Source of the DNA: Bacillus sp. AFS037270 | GTDB lineage: Bacteria > Bacillota > Bacilli > Bacillales_B > DSM-18226 | Assembly (NCBI RefSeq): GCF_002585305.1 | Contig: NZ_NUNF01000003.1 | Coordinates: 32,618-93,222 of the forward strand | DNA: 60,605 bases | Direction of reading: 5' to 3' | Part shown: one piece after another, positions 1-9,100 of the stretch | Numbering within the stretch: position 1 is the stretch's first letter | How the letters are laid out: each line of letters starts with the position of its first letter | Notes under the pieces: model-generated | Told to the model about the DNA's origin: nothing | Database searches by the model: none | The model's input: the letters and a program-made list of their open reading frames with translations, nothing else | Translations under genes and position numbers: made by a program

Positions 1-31
1 CAAAAACTTTTATACTTTCTCATAAAAAATA

Positions 32-54
32 ACCTGCTCAACAATTGGCAGGTC
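32..54 (-). terminator. Intrinsic terminator of the leftmost gene
   Basis: A six-base-pair GC-rich stem (acctgc / gcaggt) with a 10-nt loop is followed on the minus strand by a T-rich stretch. It lies about 25 bases after the stop codon of the 94-aa hypothetical gene. Confidence 0.6.
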
Positions 55-76
55 TTAAAAACTATGTTTTATCCAT

Positions 77-361
77 CTAGTTATTCGGCTTAAACGAGTT
101 CTTATCTTGAACATACCAATTCTCTTCAGGAACAATATTAGAGACAGTTAAAATGAAAGAGGGAATTCGCTCTACATCAAAGACAATGGCTCCAATTTTC
201 TTAGTAAACATGATAAAGCCATTCCCATGAGAAAAATCAGCTAAATCATTTCCTATTTGCAGCAATGACATGAGTATAGCCTGCTTTTCATCTGCTTCAA
301 TTAAGACTTTTGGTGAGAATCTTAAAATCCATTCTTCTCCTTCAATTGAAAATCGGTACAT
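77..361 (-). CDS. Hypothetical protein, 94 aa
   Basis: I do not recognise this protein. It is acidic, with no signal peptide or membrane segment. It starts MYRFSIEGEEW and alternates predicted beta-like and helical stretches. The ATG at 361 follows the Shine-Dalgarno-like run GGTGAGGGAG; an upstream in-frame GTG at 373 lies inside that run and is less likely. The gene stands alone, with its own terminator downstream and cspD diverging on the other strand. It is probably cytoplasmic. Function unknown. Confidence 0.6.
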   Translation of the reverse strand: MYRFSIEGEEWILRFSPKVLIEADEKQAILMSLLQIGNDLADFSHGNGFIMFTKKIGAIVFDVERIPSFILTVSNIVPEENWYVQDKNSFKPNN

Positions 362-503
362 GGGCTCCCTCACCTCAAATTGAAATGTTATTAATAAACA
401 TATGAGGAAGAGCCTATATTATATTCATCAAATAATTTATTCACTTATATTAATAAATTATTCAAAACAATGCTTTTTTTAGGAAAAAACCACCTGCGAT
501 TCC

Positions 504-614
504 TTGACTGTCCATTTTCATTATTGTATATTTAAAGCATCATGTAAGCGATACATGATAATATTTAACTTGGTACCGAATAGGTGCCACGATAGGCTTA
601 GGAGGAAGAAGTAC
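504..614 (+). promoter_or_regulatory. cspD promoter and structured 5' UTR
   Basis: The -35 TTGACT (504-509) and -10 TATATT (527-532) are separated by 17 bp, a near-consensus SigA promoter. Transcription should start near 539, giving a 5' UTR of about 76 nt. The UTR can form two hairpins (ATCATGT/ACATGAT and GGTACC/GGTGCC) just before the strong ribosome binding site TAGGAGGA. Long structured leaders are typical of cold-shock protein genes, where they control translation. Folding here was judged by eye. Confidence 0.65.
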
Positions 615-815
615 ATGCAAAACGGTAAAGTAAAATGGTTTAACAACGAAAAAGGTTTTGGTTTTATCGAAGTTGAAGGCGGAGACGATGTATTCGTACA
701 TTTCAGTGCGATTCAAGGCGACGGTTTCAAATCATTAGAAGAAGGTCAAGAAGTTTCTTTCGAAATCGTTGAAGGAAACCGTGGACCACAAGCTGCTAAC
801 GTAGTAAAACTATAA
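615..815 (+). CDS. cspD: Cold shock protein CspD
   Basis: This 66-aa protein is a single cold-shock domain. It has the RNP1 motif KGFGFIEV and the RNP2 motif VFVHFSAI, which form the single-stranded nucleic acid binding surface. From memory it is nearly identical to B. subtilis CspD. It acts as an RNA chaperone, keeping mRNA unstructured in the cold and in stationary phase. The ATG at 615 follows GGAGGAAGAA; an open frame running back to 504 is only untranslated leader. A strong terminator follows the stop, so the gene is monocistronic. Confidence 0.97.
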   Translation: MQNGKVKWFNNEKGFGFIEVEGGDDVFVHFSAIQGDGFKSLEEGQEVSFEIVEGNRGPQAANVVKL

Positions 816-837
816 TCATTTCAAATAATAACCATTC

Positions 838-865
838 AAGGCTGACGAAATTTGTCAGCCTTTTT
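838..865 (+). terminator. cspD terminator
   Basis: A nine-pair stem AAGGCTGAC / GTCAGCCTT with a short loop ends in a T tract. It lies between the convergent cspD and ypeQ genes and may serve both strands. Confidence 0.9.
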
Positions 866-872
866 AATATTC

Positions 873-1070
873 TTACTTTAATTTTTTCCCATAATCCCGA
901 AGCTGTTCGCCCACTGTACATTGAGAAATACAAAAACGATGTGCGGCTCTCCGCCCGTCTGCCTTTTTTAAATACTTATTCAAAAAGCAGCCATTACAAT
1001 ATTGGTTCATTAAGCCTTCTACCTGGCTCAATAATTCCTTTCTGACTGAAGGCTTCATGATAATTGACAC
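873..1070 (-). CDS. ypeQ: YpeQ-like small zinc-finger protein
   Basis: This 65-aa protein has a compact cysteine and histidine pattern, CNGC (C-x2-C), then AAHRFC and SQC, typical of the small zinc-finger family that includes B. subtilis YpeQ. Its role is not known; zinc and nucleic-acid binding are inferred from the pattern. It follows ypeP by 7 bases on the same strand, so the two are probably cotranscribed. The GTG at 1070 is very close to the GAGGAG ribosome binding site; an in-frame ATG at 1058 is the alternative start. Confidence 0.8.
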   Translation of the reverse strand: MSIIMKPSVRKELLSQVEGLMNQYCNGCFLNKYLKKADGRRAAHRFCISQCTVGEQLRDYGKKLK

Positions 1071-1077
1071 CCTCTCC

Positions 1078-1734
1078 TCATAGTATTAATGTTTTAGCGA
1101 ATATCTCTTTCCCCTCTAATGCCTGGGTGGCCAATTTATCGGCTTCCTTATTATCTTTACGAGGTATTACCGTGAATTTTGGGTGGATACCTAAAGTCTT
1201 TATTTTTCCTTCAATTCTGTCAAGCCAGCGGTTGAGGGTTTCTTCGTAACACGGCCATTCTCCTTCAAGCTGCTTTAATATCCCTTGTGAATCACCTTTA
1301 AATTCGCAAGATAAATGATGTACTCCTAAGTCTTCTAAGATGTTTAATGCAAAATAAAATGCAGCATATTCTGCTTCATTATTTGATTCCATTTCATCAA
1401 AACGTTGATTTGCTCGGATTCGATATTTCTTCTTTCCTTGTTTAAAAAAGATAACAGCTCCAAGTCCTGCTTGGTTACTTTCCTTTTGAAAACCGCCGTC
1501 AAAAAAGACCGTAATTTCATGGGGGTCCTCCTCAATTTCCGTTAACAGCTTTTTCATTTCCTTCAATATCCAAGATGTGCCTGCTTCATCATAAAAGTAT
1601 AACTCGGTTACTTTTCCGCTAGCCTCAATCTCCTCAGCAAATTGAACAGCTAATTCACCCGTTAACCAATCTGAAGAACATTGAACCTTTTCATTACTTT
1701 TTACATTATATATCCACTCAAGCTTATATTTCAT
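1078..1734 (-). CDS. ypeP: RNase H-like protein YpeP
   Basis: This 218-aa protein has an N-terminal domain of about 70 residues followed by an RNase HI fold. The four acidic residues expected for two-metal catalysis are all visible: D in VFFDGG, E in NNEAEYAA, D in KGDSQ and D in KEADKLA. It therefore looks catalytically competent for cleaving RNA in RNA-DNA hybrids, although B. subtilis YpeP is reported as weakly active or inactive. ypeQ follows 7 bases downstream. A second RNase H-like gene, ypdQ, diverges 190 bases away. Confidence 0.88.
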   Translation of the reverse strand: MKYKLEWIYNVKSNEKVQCSSDWLTGELAVQFAEEIEASGKVTELYFYDEAGTSWILKEMKKLLTEIEEDPHEITVFFDGGFQKESNQAGLGAVIFFKQGKKKYRIRANQRFDEMESNNEAEYAAFYFALNILEDLGVHHLSCEFKGDSQGILKQLEGEWPCYEETLNRWLDRIEGKIKTLGIHPKFTVIPRKDNKEADKLATQALEGKEIFAKTLIL

Positions 1735-1923
1735 TATTTTCAGCCTTTCATGATGGTTTTCATCGTCTTACCAATTAGCTTATTCAGTTAGAATAAAAAT
1801 ATCGATACTTTTATTCTGCCCACTTGTCCCATAGAAAAAATAATTCCCTGCATGTCTTTGTGAAAATATGTTAAACTCTTCTATATTAAGTTGTAACTAT
1901 TATCACCCGAGGAGGAATCAGCA

Positions 1924-2334
1924 TTGATTGAAGTCTATATTGATGGGGCAAGTGCTGGTAATCCTGGACCAAGCGGAGCCGGGATATTCATTAAAGGAAA
2001 CGGTACTTTAGAAAAGTATTCGATACCGCTTGGAAGCATGTCAAACCATGAAGCAGAATTTCATGCTTTTATTGAAGCTCTTGACATCTGTTATAAAAAA
2101 GGATTAGTCCATTCCATTATCTCATTTCGAACAGACTCTGAATTAGTAAACATGGCTGTGGAAAGAGAGTTTACTAAAAATAAATCGTATGCACCCTTAC
2201 TTGAAAAGGCATTAAAACTCACAAAAAAATTTGATTTATTCTTCATTAAGTGGATCCCAAGTGCCGAGAACAAAGTTGCGGATGAACTGGCTAGATTGGC
2301 GATTCAAAAAAATATAAGAGAGGAGAAACACTAG
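1924..2334 (+). CDS. ypdQ: RNase HI-like protein YpdQ
   Basis: This 136-aa protein is a single RNase H domain starting almost at residue 1. The DEDD residues are present: D in VYIDGAS, E in NHEAEFHA, D in FRTDSE and D in KVADELA. The expected role is RNA-DNA hybrid cleavage or related nucleic acid processing in the cytoplasm. The start is TTG at 1924, chosen because GAGGAGGA lies just upstream and the RNase H strand begins at once. The stop lies 5 bases before the transporter gene, so the two form a transcription unit. Confidence 0.88.
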   Translation: MIEVYIDGASAGNPGPSGAGIFIKGNGTLEKYSIPLGSMSNHEAEFHAFIEALDICYKKGLVHSIISFRTDSELVNMAVEREFTKNKSYAPLLEKALKLTKKFDLFFIKWIPSAENKVADELARLAIQKNIREEKH

Positions 2335-2339
2335 ACACC

Positions 2340-3260
2340 ATGAAACGACCATTAATTGCCGATTTAAGTCTGCTATTTGTTACATTAATTTGGGGTACAA
2401 CTTTTGTTCTAGTCCAAAATGCGATTGATTTTCTCCCGCCATTTGCTTTTAATGGCATCCGTTTTTCTCTGGCAGCTCTTGTTTTATTTTTCTGCTTGCT
2501 CTTTTTTGATTTTAAGCAGTTAAAACAGATGAACTTGAAATTACTAGCATCAGGAGTATTTATCGGTTTTTGGCTTTTCCTTGGTTATGTAACCCAAACA
2601 ATTGGTCTCTTGTATACCACTACATCAAAGGCAGGGTTTATCACAGGACTCAGCGTTGTACTGGTTCCACTATTCTCCATGTTGTTACTTAAACAATACC
2701 CGAGTAAAAATGCGGTCTTTGGTGTTATAACTGCGACACTTGGTTTATTTTTTTTGACGTTGACTGATGTTTCAGGCTTTAATATTGGTGATGGGTTTGT
2801 TTTTATTTGTGCGATTAGTTTTGGTATGCATATTATTATAACCGGTAAGGTCAGCAATAATTACCCTACTTTGCTATTAACGGTTATTCAAATATCAACC
2901 GTCGGCCTGTTATCCTCTTTCTCTTCTTTCTTTTTTGAGGATTGGAGGAAGTCAGTAAGACTGGATATTTTAGTGTCAAAAGATGTTATGGCTGCATTGG
3001 TCATTACAAGCGTTTTTGCTACAGCAATTGCTTTTTTTATCCAAACTAATTTTCAAAAATATACTTCAGCAACAAGGGTTGCGTTAATTTTCGCCATGGA
3101 GCCAGTTTTTGCCGCTATAACAGGTTATTTTTGGGCCCATGAACGTTTATCGATAAGTGCTCTTTTTGGATGTATTCTAATCTTTCTGGGAATGATTATG
3201 GCCGAGCTTCCAGCAAGAAAGCTGGCCTTGTTTAGAAAAAGTAAAAGTCTAGAAAGTTAA
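2340..3260 (+). CDS. EamA-family (DMT) transporter
   Basis: This 306-aa membrane protein has about ten hydrophobic segments arranged as two EamA repeats, the first beginning LLFVTLIWGTTFVLVQNA and the second near residue 150. The Drug/Metabolite Transporter family exports or imports small metabolites; the substrate cannot be predicted. It sits 5 bases after ypdQ and is followed by a strong terminator. The start is ATG at 2340, preceded by the AGGAG sequence inside the ypdQ end. Confidence 0.9.
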   Translation: MKRPLIADLSLLFVTLIWGTTFVLVQNAIDFLPPFAFNGIRFSLAALVLFFCLLFFDFKQLKQMNLKLLASGVFIGFWLFLGYVTQTIGLLYTTTSKAGFITGLSVVLVPLFSMLLLKQYPSKNAVFGVITATLGLFFLTLTDVSGFNIGDGFVFICAISFGMHIIITGKVSNNYPTLLLTVIQISTVGLLSSFSSFFFEDWRKSVRLDILVSKDVMAALVITSVFATAIAFFIQTNFQKYTSATRVALIFAMEPVFAAITGYFWAHERLSISALFGCILIFLGMIMAELPARKLALFRKSKSLES

Positions 3261-3287
3261 AAGCTCCCTCTTCTTCAGGGAGCTTTC
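3259..3287. terminator. Bidirectional terminator
   Basis: A ten-pair stem AAAGCTCCCT / AGGGAGCTTT lies between the convergent transporter gene and the DUF6123-type gene, with A and T tracts suited to both directions. Confidence 0.85.
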
Positions 3288-3295
3288 TAATTTAA

Positions 3296-3565
3296 TTATA
3301 TAGCCAGTAATTCTCTTTCCTTTAAATATTTTAACGCAGCTTTTCTTGAGTTGATATTATTTGCTGTTAACATTTCGAGCAAGGCCACATAGAAACTTCC
3401 GTCAAAACGTTTTTGTGCTTTTAAAGTCAATTCAATTGCGGTATTAATGATTTCATCGGAAGCATTTGTATAGTGTTTTCCGAAGAAAATAAAACCAATC
3501 GCATCCTCTTGAAATTGAAAGCCCTTCCCTTTCAAGTAGTGCAAATAATCTTCAACTGTTAACAC
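3296..3565 (-). CDS. DUF6123-type conserved protein
   Basis: This 89-aa soluble protein is mostly helical by appearance (starts MLTVEDYLHYLKGKGF). It resembles the small conserved Bacillaceae family I associate with DUF6123; no function is known. It carries no cysteine cluster, signal peptide or membrane segment. A separate transcription unit is likely, as PAP2-like gene 3601-4095 is on the same strand downstream side of its own start and a terminator follows this gene. Confidence 0.65.
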   Translation of the reverse strand: MLTVEDYLHYLKGKGFQFQEDAIGFIFFGKHYTNASDEIINTAIELTLKAQKRFDGSFYVALLEMLTANNINSRKAALKYLKERELLAI

Positions 3566-3600
3566 GGTTCAGACCAATCCTCTCCCACACATATGAACAG

Positions 3601-4095
3601 TTAAAATCTTAACTTAAATTTTGACAATTTTCTATCCTTTTTTGTACAAAGATGACCGATGACACCGACTAATACTCCTAACACGGCCCCTCCCACTACT
3701 TCTTCTGGCTGGTGACCTAACATTTCTTTCAGCTTTTTTGGGGCCTCTTGTTTATATTCCAGACTTTCTTCTTTATGAATTTTCTCAATTAAATCATTCA
3801 TTGAATTTACTTTTAGAGTAAGTTCTCCCGTCTGCCTCCGTACCCCTTGCGCATCATACATAACAATTAAGCCGTAGACAAGCGAAAGGGCAAAGTCAAA
3901 GGTTGTCAATCCCCTTTGCAGTGCAATATACGTAGTCAAAGTGGAAACACCAGCGGAATGGGAACTTGGCATTCCGCCTGTTCCAAAAAATAAGTCAGGC
4001 CGCCATTCTTTCTTTTTGAAATAATGGATGGGAATCTTAACACCTTGGGCAAGACCAATGCTAAAAAGGGCTAAATAAACACCTTTGTTCATCAT
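3601..4095 (-). CDS. Divergent PAP2-family membrane protein
   Basis: This 164-aa protein has a hydrophobic N terminus, the phosphatase motif FGTGGMPSSHSAG near residue 45 and a C-terminal membrane segment. It belongs to the divergent PAP2 family (YuiD-like), related to acid phosphatases that act on lipid pyrophosphates. Its true substrate is unknown. The start is ATG at 4095 or the next codon at 4092; the AGAGGTGAT ribosome binding site is best spaced for 4092. The extra codons up to 4110 precede the ribosome binding site. The sspL gene diverges upstream. Confidence 0.85.
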   Translation of the reverse strand: MMNKGVYLALFSIGLAQGVKIPIHYFKKKEWRPDLFFGTGGMPSSHSAGVSTLTTYIALQRGLTTFDFALSLVYGLIVMYDAQGVRRQTGELTLKVNSMNDLIEKIHKEESLEYKQEAPKKLKEMLGHQPEEVVGGAVLGVLVGVIGHLCTKKDRKLSKFKLRF

Positions 4096-4177
4096 ATCAC
4101 CTCTACCCATTATTGTTCAGAAAGTGGTGTTTTATTATTCCTAGTGGAAATACTAAAAAAGTGGGAGGTGAAGTATT

Positions 4178-4318
4178 TTGACTAAAAAAGGCAACGCTAG
4201 TCGAGGAGTGAAAGCTCCGAGCGTAAATCCGCAAGGATATGGGCAGGATGCAGAAATGACCGAGGATCCAAAAAGCAAGTTAGAAAATAGAGCAAAGAAA
4301 AGTAATACTAAAATATAA
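4178..4318 (+). CDS. sspL: Small acid-soluble spore protein L
   Basis: This 46-aa ORF starts with TTG after the ribosome binding site GGGAGGTG. The C-terminal half, with DPKSKLENRAKKSNTK, matches the DPKTELEERAKKSNTK end of B. subtilis SspL as I recall it, and the gene occupies the same locus next to ypcP. SspL is a minor forespore-specific SASP of spores. The sequence AATACTA at 4149-4155 resembles a SigG -10 element, but I see no convincing -35. Confidence 0.9.
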   Translation: MTKKGNASRGVKAPSVNPQGYGQDAEMTEDPKSKLENRAKKSNTKI

Positions 4319-4347
4319 CATTTGCACTGTTTACGGGTAATAAAGAA

Positions 4348-4372
4348 GGGTGTCCCAACGTGTGGAACACCC
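4348..4372. terminator. Terminator between sspL and ypcP
   Basis: The hairpin gggtgt(cc)...(gg)aacaccc, a little imperfect, separates the convergent sspL and ypcP genes, with an A-rich flank on one side and a T-rich flank on the other. Confidence 0.7.
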
Positions 4373-4379
4373 TTTATAC

Positions 4380-5273
4380 TTAGGAAATAATCGCCTCATC
4401 AAGCGGAAGCAGCCGCTGAATACCTCGAAGTTCGACTTCCTTCAATTTATTTAATGCTCTTTCCCTTGGAATGGACAATCCAGCCTGGTCAAGTTGACAT
4501 GTTACGGGAACATCGCATTTTATTTCGGCTAAGGTCCTAGACAAATGGAGCATATCTAAATCCTGCTCTATTTTTGATTTATGGGATTTTGATAAGCGGT
4601 CGAGATTAGAAATAATTCCCTCTACATGTTCGAACTCTTTTAAAAGCTTAAGAGCTGTTTTTTCACCAATCCCTTTAACCCCAGGGTAATTATCACTAGG
4701 ATCACCCATGAGAGCCTTTAAATCAATCATCTGTCTTGGCATAATCCCCTTATCTTCAAAGAAGGTTTGCGGTGTATGAACTAGATAATTACCATATCCC
4801 TTTTTGAGTAATATAACCGAAATATCCTCATCTAAAAGCTGGAGAATATCCTGGTCACCCGTTAAAATCGATACATGTGCAGTACCCTTCATTTGCTGTG
4901 CAATTGTACCTATGCAATCATCGGCCTCATACCCTGCCATACCAATATTAGGAATATCAAAGGACTCAACAACCTCTTTGACTAAATCAAATTGTGGAAT
5001 AAGCTCAATCGGCGCCTCGCCCCGATTACCCTTATAATCAGCAAATATTTCTGTTCGAAAGGTTTTGCTCCCCATATCCCAGCATACAGCAAGGTGTGTC
5101 GGCTTAAATGAGGATACAGCCGTAAATAAATGTTTAACGAAACCATGGATTCCATTAGTCGGAATTCCTTTTGAATTTATCATAAATTGGCCTGTTACAG
5201 CGGTAGCGTAAAAAGCACGGAATAGTAAGGCCATACCATCAACGAGCATTAGTGAAGGCTTTTGATTTTCCAA
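4380..5273 (-). CDS. ypcP: 5'-3' exonuclease YpcP (FEN family)
   Basis: This 297-aa protein has the PIN/FEN fold of the PolA 5' nuclease domain. It begins with the metal-binding LMLVDGMALLFRAFYA, has an acidic cluster at GYEADDCIG and LTGDQD, and a helix-hairpin-helix segment GVKGIGEKTALKLL near residue 200. It removes RNA primers and 5' flaps during Okazaki fragment maturation, overlapping with Pol I. The length is normal for the stand-alone family. The gene follows the sulfurtransferase by about 60 bases on the same strand. Confidence 0.95.
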   Translation of the reverse strand: MENQKPSLMLVDGMALLFRAFYATAVTGQFMINSKGIPTNGIHGFVKHLFTAVSSFKPTHLAVCWDMGSKTFRTEIFADYKGNRGEAPIELIPQFDLVKEVVESFDIPNIGMAGYEADDCIGTIAQQMKGTAHVSILTGDQDILQLLDEDISVILLKKGYGNYLVHTPQTFFEDKGIMPRQMIDLKALMGDPSDNYPGVKGIGEKTALKLLKEFEHVEGIISNLDRLSKSHKSKIEQDLDMLHLSRTLAEIKCDVPVTCQLDQAGLSIPRERALNKLKEVELRGIQRLLPLDEAIIS

Positions 5274-5335
5274 TTTTTTAGTCCTCCTCTTGGTATACTA
5301 AAAAACAGCACGTCTACCATTATACCATAAGAAGA

Positions 5336-6166
5336 CTAGGATGATGATTCAATTTTATTTTCTTCATACGAAATCCAGTCGCTAAAGCTTCCCACATACA
5401 GCTTCACGTTTTTAAATCCCGCTTGCTTTAGTGCGAGGAAATTGGGGACAGCCGTTACCCCAGAGCCGCAATACACGATAATCGGCTGGTTTAAGTCAAG
5501 ATCAGAGAATCGCTTCATTTGTTCAGAATTTGGTAAATAACGGCCTCCTCGTAATCCTTCCATCCATGGTTTATTAAGTGCACCCGGAATATGCCCTGCT
5601 TTTTTATCTATCGGTTCTTCTAAACCAAGGTAACGTTTGGCTTCACGGGAATCAATTAAAACCTTGTCTTGTTTGGCAACCGCAGCTTTCACCTCTTCAT
5701 ATGTTGCAAGTAACTCAGACCGCAAACCCAGGCGAAAATCTTCCCTTTTAAAGGTTGGAATAGCTGCGGTTACAGGAAAATCTGCTTTCAGCCAGTTTTT
5801 GAAGCCACCATCCAATACATACACATTTTCGTGGCCGAGATATTTCAATAGCCACCAAAAACGAGCTGCAAAAGCGCCTTCCCCATCATCATAAGCAATG
5901 ACTGTAATTTCATGATTGATACCTGCATTTTCAAGCTTATTGACTAAGACATCAACATCTGGCAAGGGATGGCGTCCACCATGATCACCGACAGTTCCTG
6001 ATAAATCTTGTTCTAAATCAAAGTAGACCGCCCCAGGCAGGTGACTTTGCAGATAATTAATTTTTCCCTTTTGTGGTTCAGCTAAAGAAAAACGGCAATC
6101 TACAATTTTTACATTCACATCATTTAAATGTTTCAATAACCATTCACTGTCTTTTACATATTTCAT
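5336..6166 (-). CDS. Two-domain sulfurtransferase (rhodanese)
   Basis: This 276-aa protein has two rhodanese domains. The active-site loop CGSGVTA, with cysteine near residue 234, is of the type found in thiosulfate or 3-mercaptopyruvate sulfurtransferases. The N-terminal domain lacks such a cysteine, which is usual. It moves sulfane sulfur from a donor to cyanide or a thiol in the cytoplasm. The ATG follows GGAGGCGAAAGGT. It lies 16 bases after dynA on the same strand, so it may be cotranscribed with it. Confidence 0.9.
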   Translation of the reverse strand: MKYVKDSEWLLKHLNDVNVKIVDCRFSLAEPQKGKINYLQSHLPGAVYFDLEQDLSGTVGDHGGRHPLPDVDVLVNKLENAGINHEITVIAYDDGEGAFAARFWWLLKYLGHENVYVLDGGFKNWLKADFPVTAAIPTFKREDFRLGLRSELLATYEEVKAAVAKQDKVLIDSREAKRYLGLEEPIDKKAGHIPGALNKPWMEGLRGGRYLPNSEQMKRFSDLDLNQPIIVYCGSGVTAVPNFLALKQAGFKNVKLYVGSFSDWISYEENKIESSS

Positions 6167-6182
6167 ACCTTTCGCCTCCCAT

Positions 6183-9100
6183 TTATTCTGAAAGCTTATG
6201 CTCTATTCCCAGTAAAAGATCAACGGAAACTCCTCCGTCTAAGGCAGAAAGCAGACTTAAGTAAAACTCCTCAGTCTGTTCATCTATTTTATTTATTAGT
6301 TGACTGAAATTGTCCTTCAGTTCTGAATCATAATGTTGATTTAATCGGGCCGCTTCATCCTTTAGATAATCATCTGCAAGTGCATTCAGTATATGATACA
6401 ACTCATCACTCATTAACTTTTTGTCATTTTTCTCAAAAAAGGACTTAGGATTTTTAAAATGGGATAGTGCTTTACTAAACTGCTGCTGATTTACGTTCTT
6501 AAAAGCTATCGGGAAATCAATTCTATTACTTTCCTTTTTTTCAAACATTGAAAAAGAAAGATCTTGGTTTATTTCAAATAAATTCCGAGTAAGTCGTTCT
6601 TGATAATCCCTAAACAAATTGTCAATAAACCGATCTAATCTTACAGTTGTAGCCCTAAGTTCTTGGGCAAAATCAAAGCCAAAACTCTCAAGAAATTCAT
6701 CAAGTCCTGCATGCAAAGCCTTTTTCAAGTTACGGCCATCATCCCTTAAAGTAGATGGGTTAAAGGCCTCCTTAAAGAAATCACCAAACCGTAAGAAGAC
6801 TCTTTGCTTAATATAAAAAATTAATTCTTCTGCTTCTTGGATCAATCGATTTTGTAAAGAAGCAACAGTTTCATTGTTAAGAATAATCCTAACCTTTGCT
6901 TGTTGCTTCTCAATTTCTGCTCGTTTTTGTGCTTTAATGGTCTGGTCTTGTTGAGAATTCTGAATAAGTGTCTTTACCAATTCATGGACCCTTGTTAATT
7001 CTTTTTCTGCCGAAGAAATCGCCATTTCTGTAAGGTCATTAGAAATAAAATGATAAAATGCCTGCTCAAATGGTTTCATACCAGAGATCACATTTAAATC
7101 GGGATTGTTTTTTTCCTTTAATGCCAAAAGACTAGATAAAGAATAAAGATGAGGATTTCTTACCCCATACTTAATTAAATGTTCCTCAACATAATCGACA
7201 ACGGAATCCTTTTCCTCCTCATTTTCAGCCAGGTCAATCGCGTTAATGATAAAGAACATCTTATCCATTTGAAACGATTCCTTTACACGTCCAAGCTGTA
7301 TTAAAAATTCGCGGTCCGCTTTAGAAAAAGCATGATTATAATAGGTCACAAAAAGAATCGCATCTGAATTTTTAATGTAATCAAAGGCTACACCAGTATG
7401 TCTGGCATTAATGGAATCTGCCCCAGGGGTATCGACAAGTGTAATGCCCTTTCGTGTCAGATCACAATCATAGTAAAGCTCAATCCATTCCACGTAACAT
7501 GATTTTTCTTCCTGTGCGACAAACTCATGAAAGTCAGCTAAATCTGTTGTCTTAATCGTACCAAGTAATGGAACAAAGGAGTGATAGCCCTTTTTAAATG
7601 CATATAAAAAGGCTAAATGTGTCTTTTCTAATACCCCTTGACCTGACTCGAGATTAATTTGATCGATTATGTTTATAGCATCTGAAGTACTATCTGCATG
7701 GAGGTCAAAAACCTTTAAAGAGCGATTAATATCATCAAGTAGTGTATTTGACTCTTTAAACTTCACTAAAACGGTGCCATGCGGATATTCGGCAGTGACA
7801 GGCTTAATTTTGTTAATTGCCGCTGTGGTAGGGTTGGGAGAAACAGGCAGAACCTTCTCCCCCATTAAGGCATTGGCGAAAGAGGACTTACCAGCACTAA
7901 ACGCGCCAAATAGTGCGACTGTAAACCCCTTATTAGCCAGCCTATCAGCCTTTTCGGTTAATTCTTTTGATATTTTATGAAAACCGGGCAGGTCCTTTAT
8001 AAGGTTTGATGCTCGTTTAAGTTTTGCCGTTGTTAGCTGTAATAGATCTCCTGTTGGTTCTCTCTCAGATTTAATCTCTGTCTTAAGTGCTTTGGTTTCC
8101 CTTGTTTTTTCGGATTTTGCTTTCACCATATTGACTTCCCCAAGGGAGTTAACCACTTCGTACTCTTCTTCTTCATCACTAAAAAGCTGATATACATCCT
8201 CCTGTAAGGTTTTCGTATTTGCTAACAGTTCATTTAGTAAATTTTCTCGATGTAAATTTGCCTGTTCATGCTTTTTCAGCTCATCTAATGCGTTAACATA
8301 CTTTTCAATCTTTTGGAATTCACTTTCATATTTTACCATTAGGATAGCACTATGTTCTTTTAAAGCTACCATTAATTTGTCTTTAAAATCTGTTAATTGG
8401 GTCCGAGCAACTCTCTTAATCTCATTTGCCACGTCTTCTGTATAATGAAGCACATAATCCCCGGTAACACGAGCACCCTGCTTAACTGTTTTCCTCAATA
8501 AATCCATTGATACTGGTATAGAAAAAGACTGTGCCATGCCTTGAAGTTCAGGTTTGTCAAGTTCTGTTACCTTTAAGGTAGACAGTAAAAATTCTCGTAA
8601 ATGCCACTCAAGCTGAGTTCTAGTTTTCTCAAGCAAATCATTATAAAAACTGGTTAACCTTTTATTCCGCTCTTCTTCGGTTTTCTGTTTCGAAAATAAA
8701 AAACCAACTTTAAAATCCTTTTGACAACTTTCCAAATACTTTTCAGCTAATTCCCTTGTTTGAAATGGCATAAGGTAGGAATTTTTCATGATTTGGGCAA
8801 TTTCTAAATCAAATTCCTTTTCTTTTTCTAAAGGTACATCTTTAACTTTATTAAGATCGGATACAAGTGTTTGAAAGTTTATTAATAAATCTTCTTTCTG
8901 CTTATCTGGCAGTTCATTCAGTACTTCGAGTGAAGAGGCAATTTCTTCTGCTTCCTGCTTTTTTACAAACCTTAAATGGTCAAAGGCAATTTTCTTTAAT
9001 GAATGGAAAATAGATGGAACGATCAATTCGTCTTTCTCGGCCAGTTTATCAGCAATAAATTCTTGTAATTCTTGAAACTGGTTAAATTGATGTCTTTTAT

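Noticed and set aside
7669..7980. Plus-strand ORF within dynA
   Set aside because: It is a shadow of the conserved second GTPase domain of dynA with no ribosome binding site.
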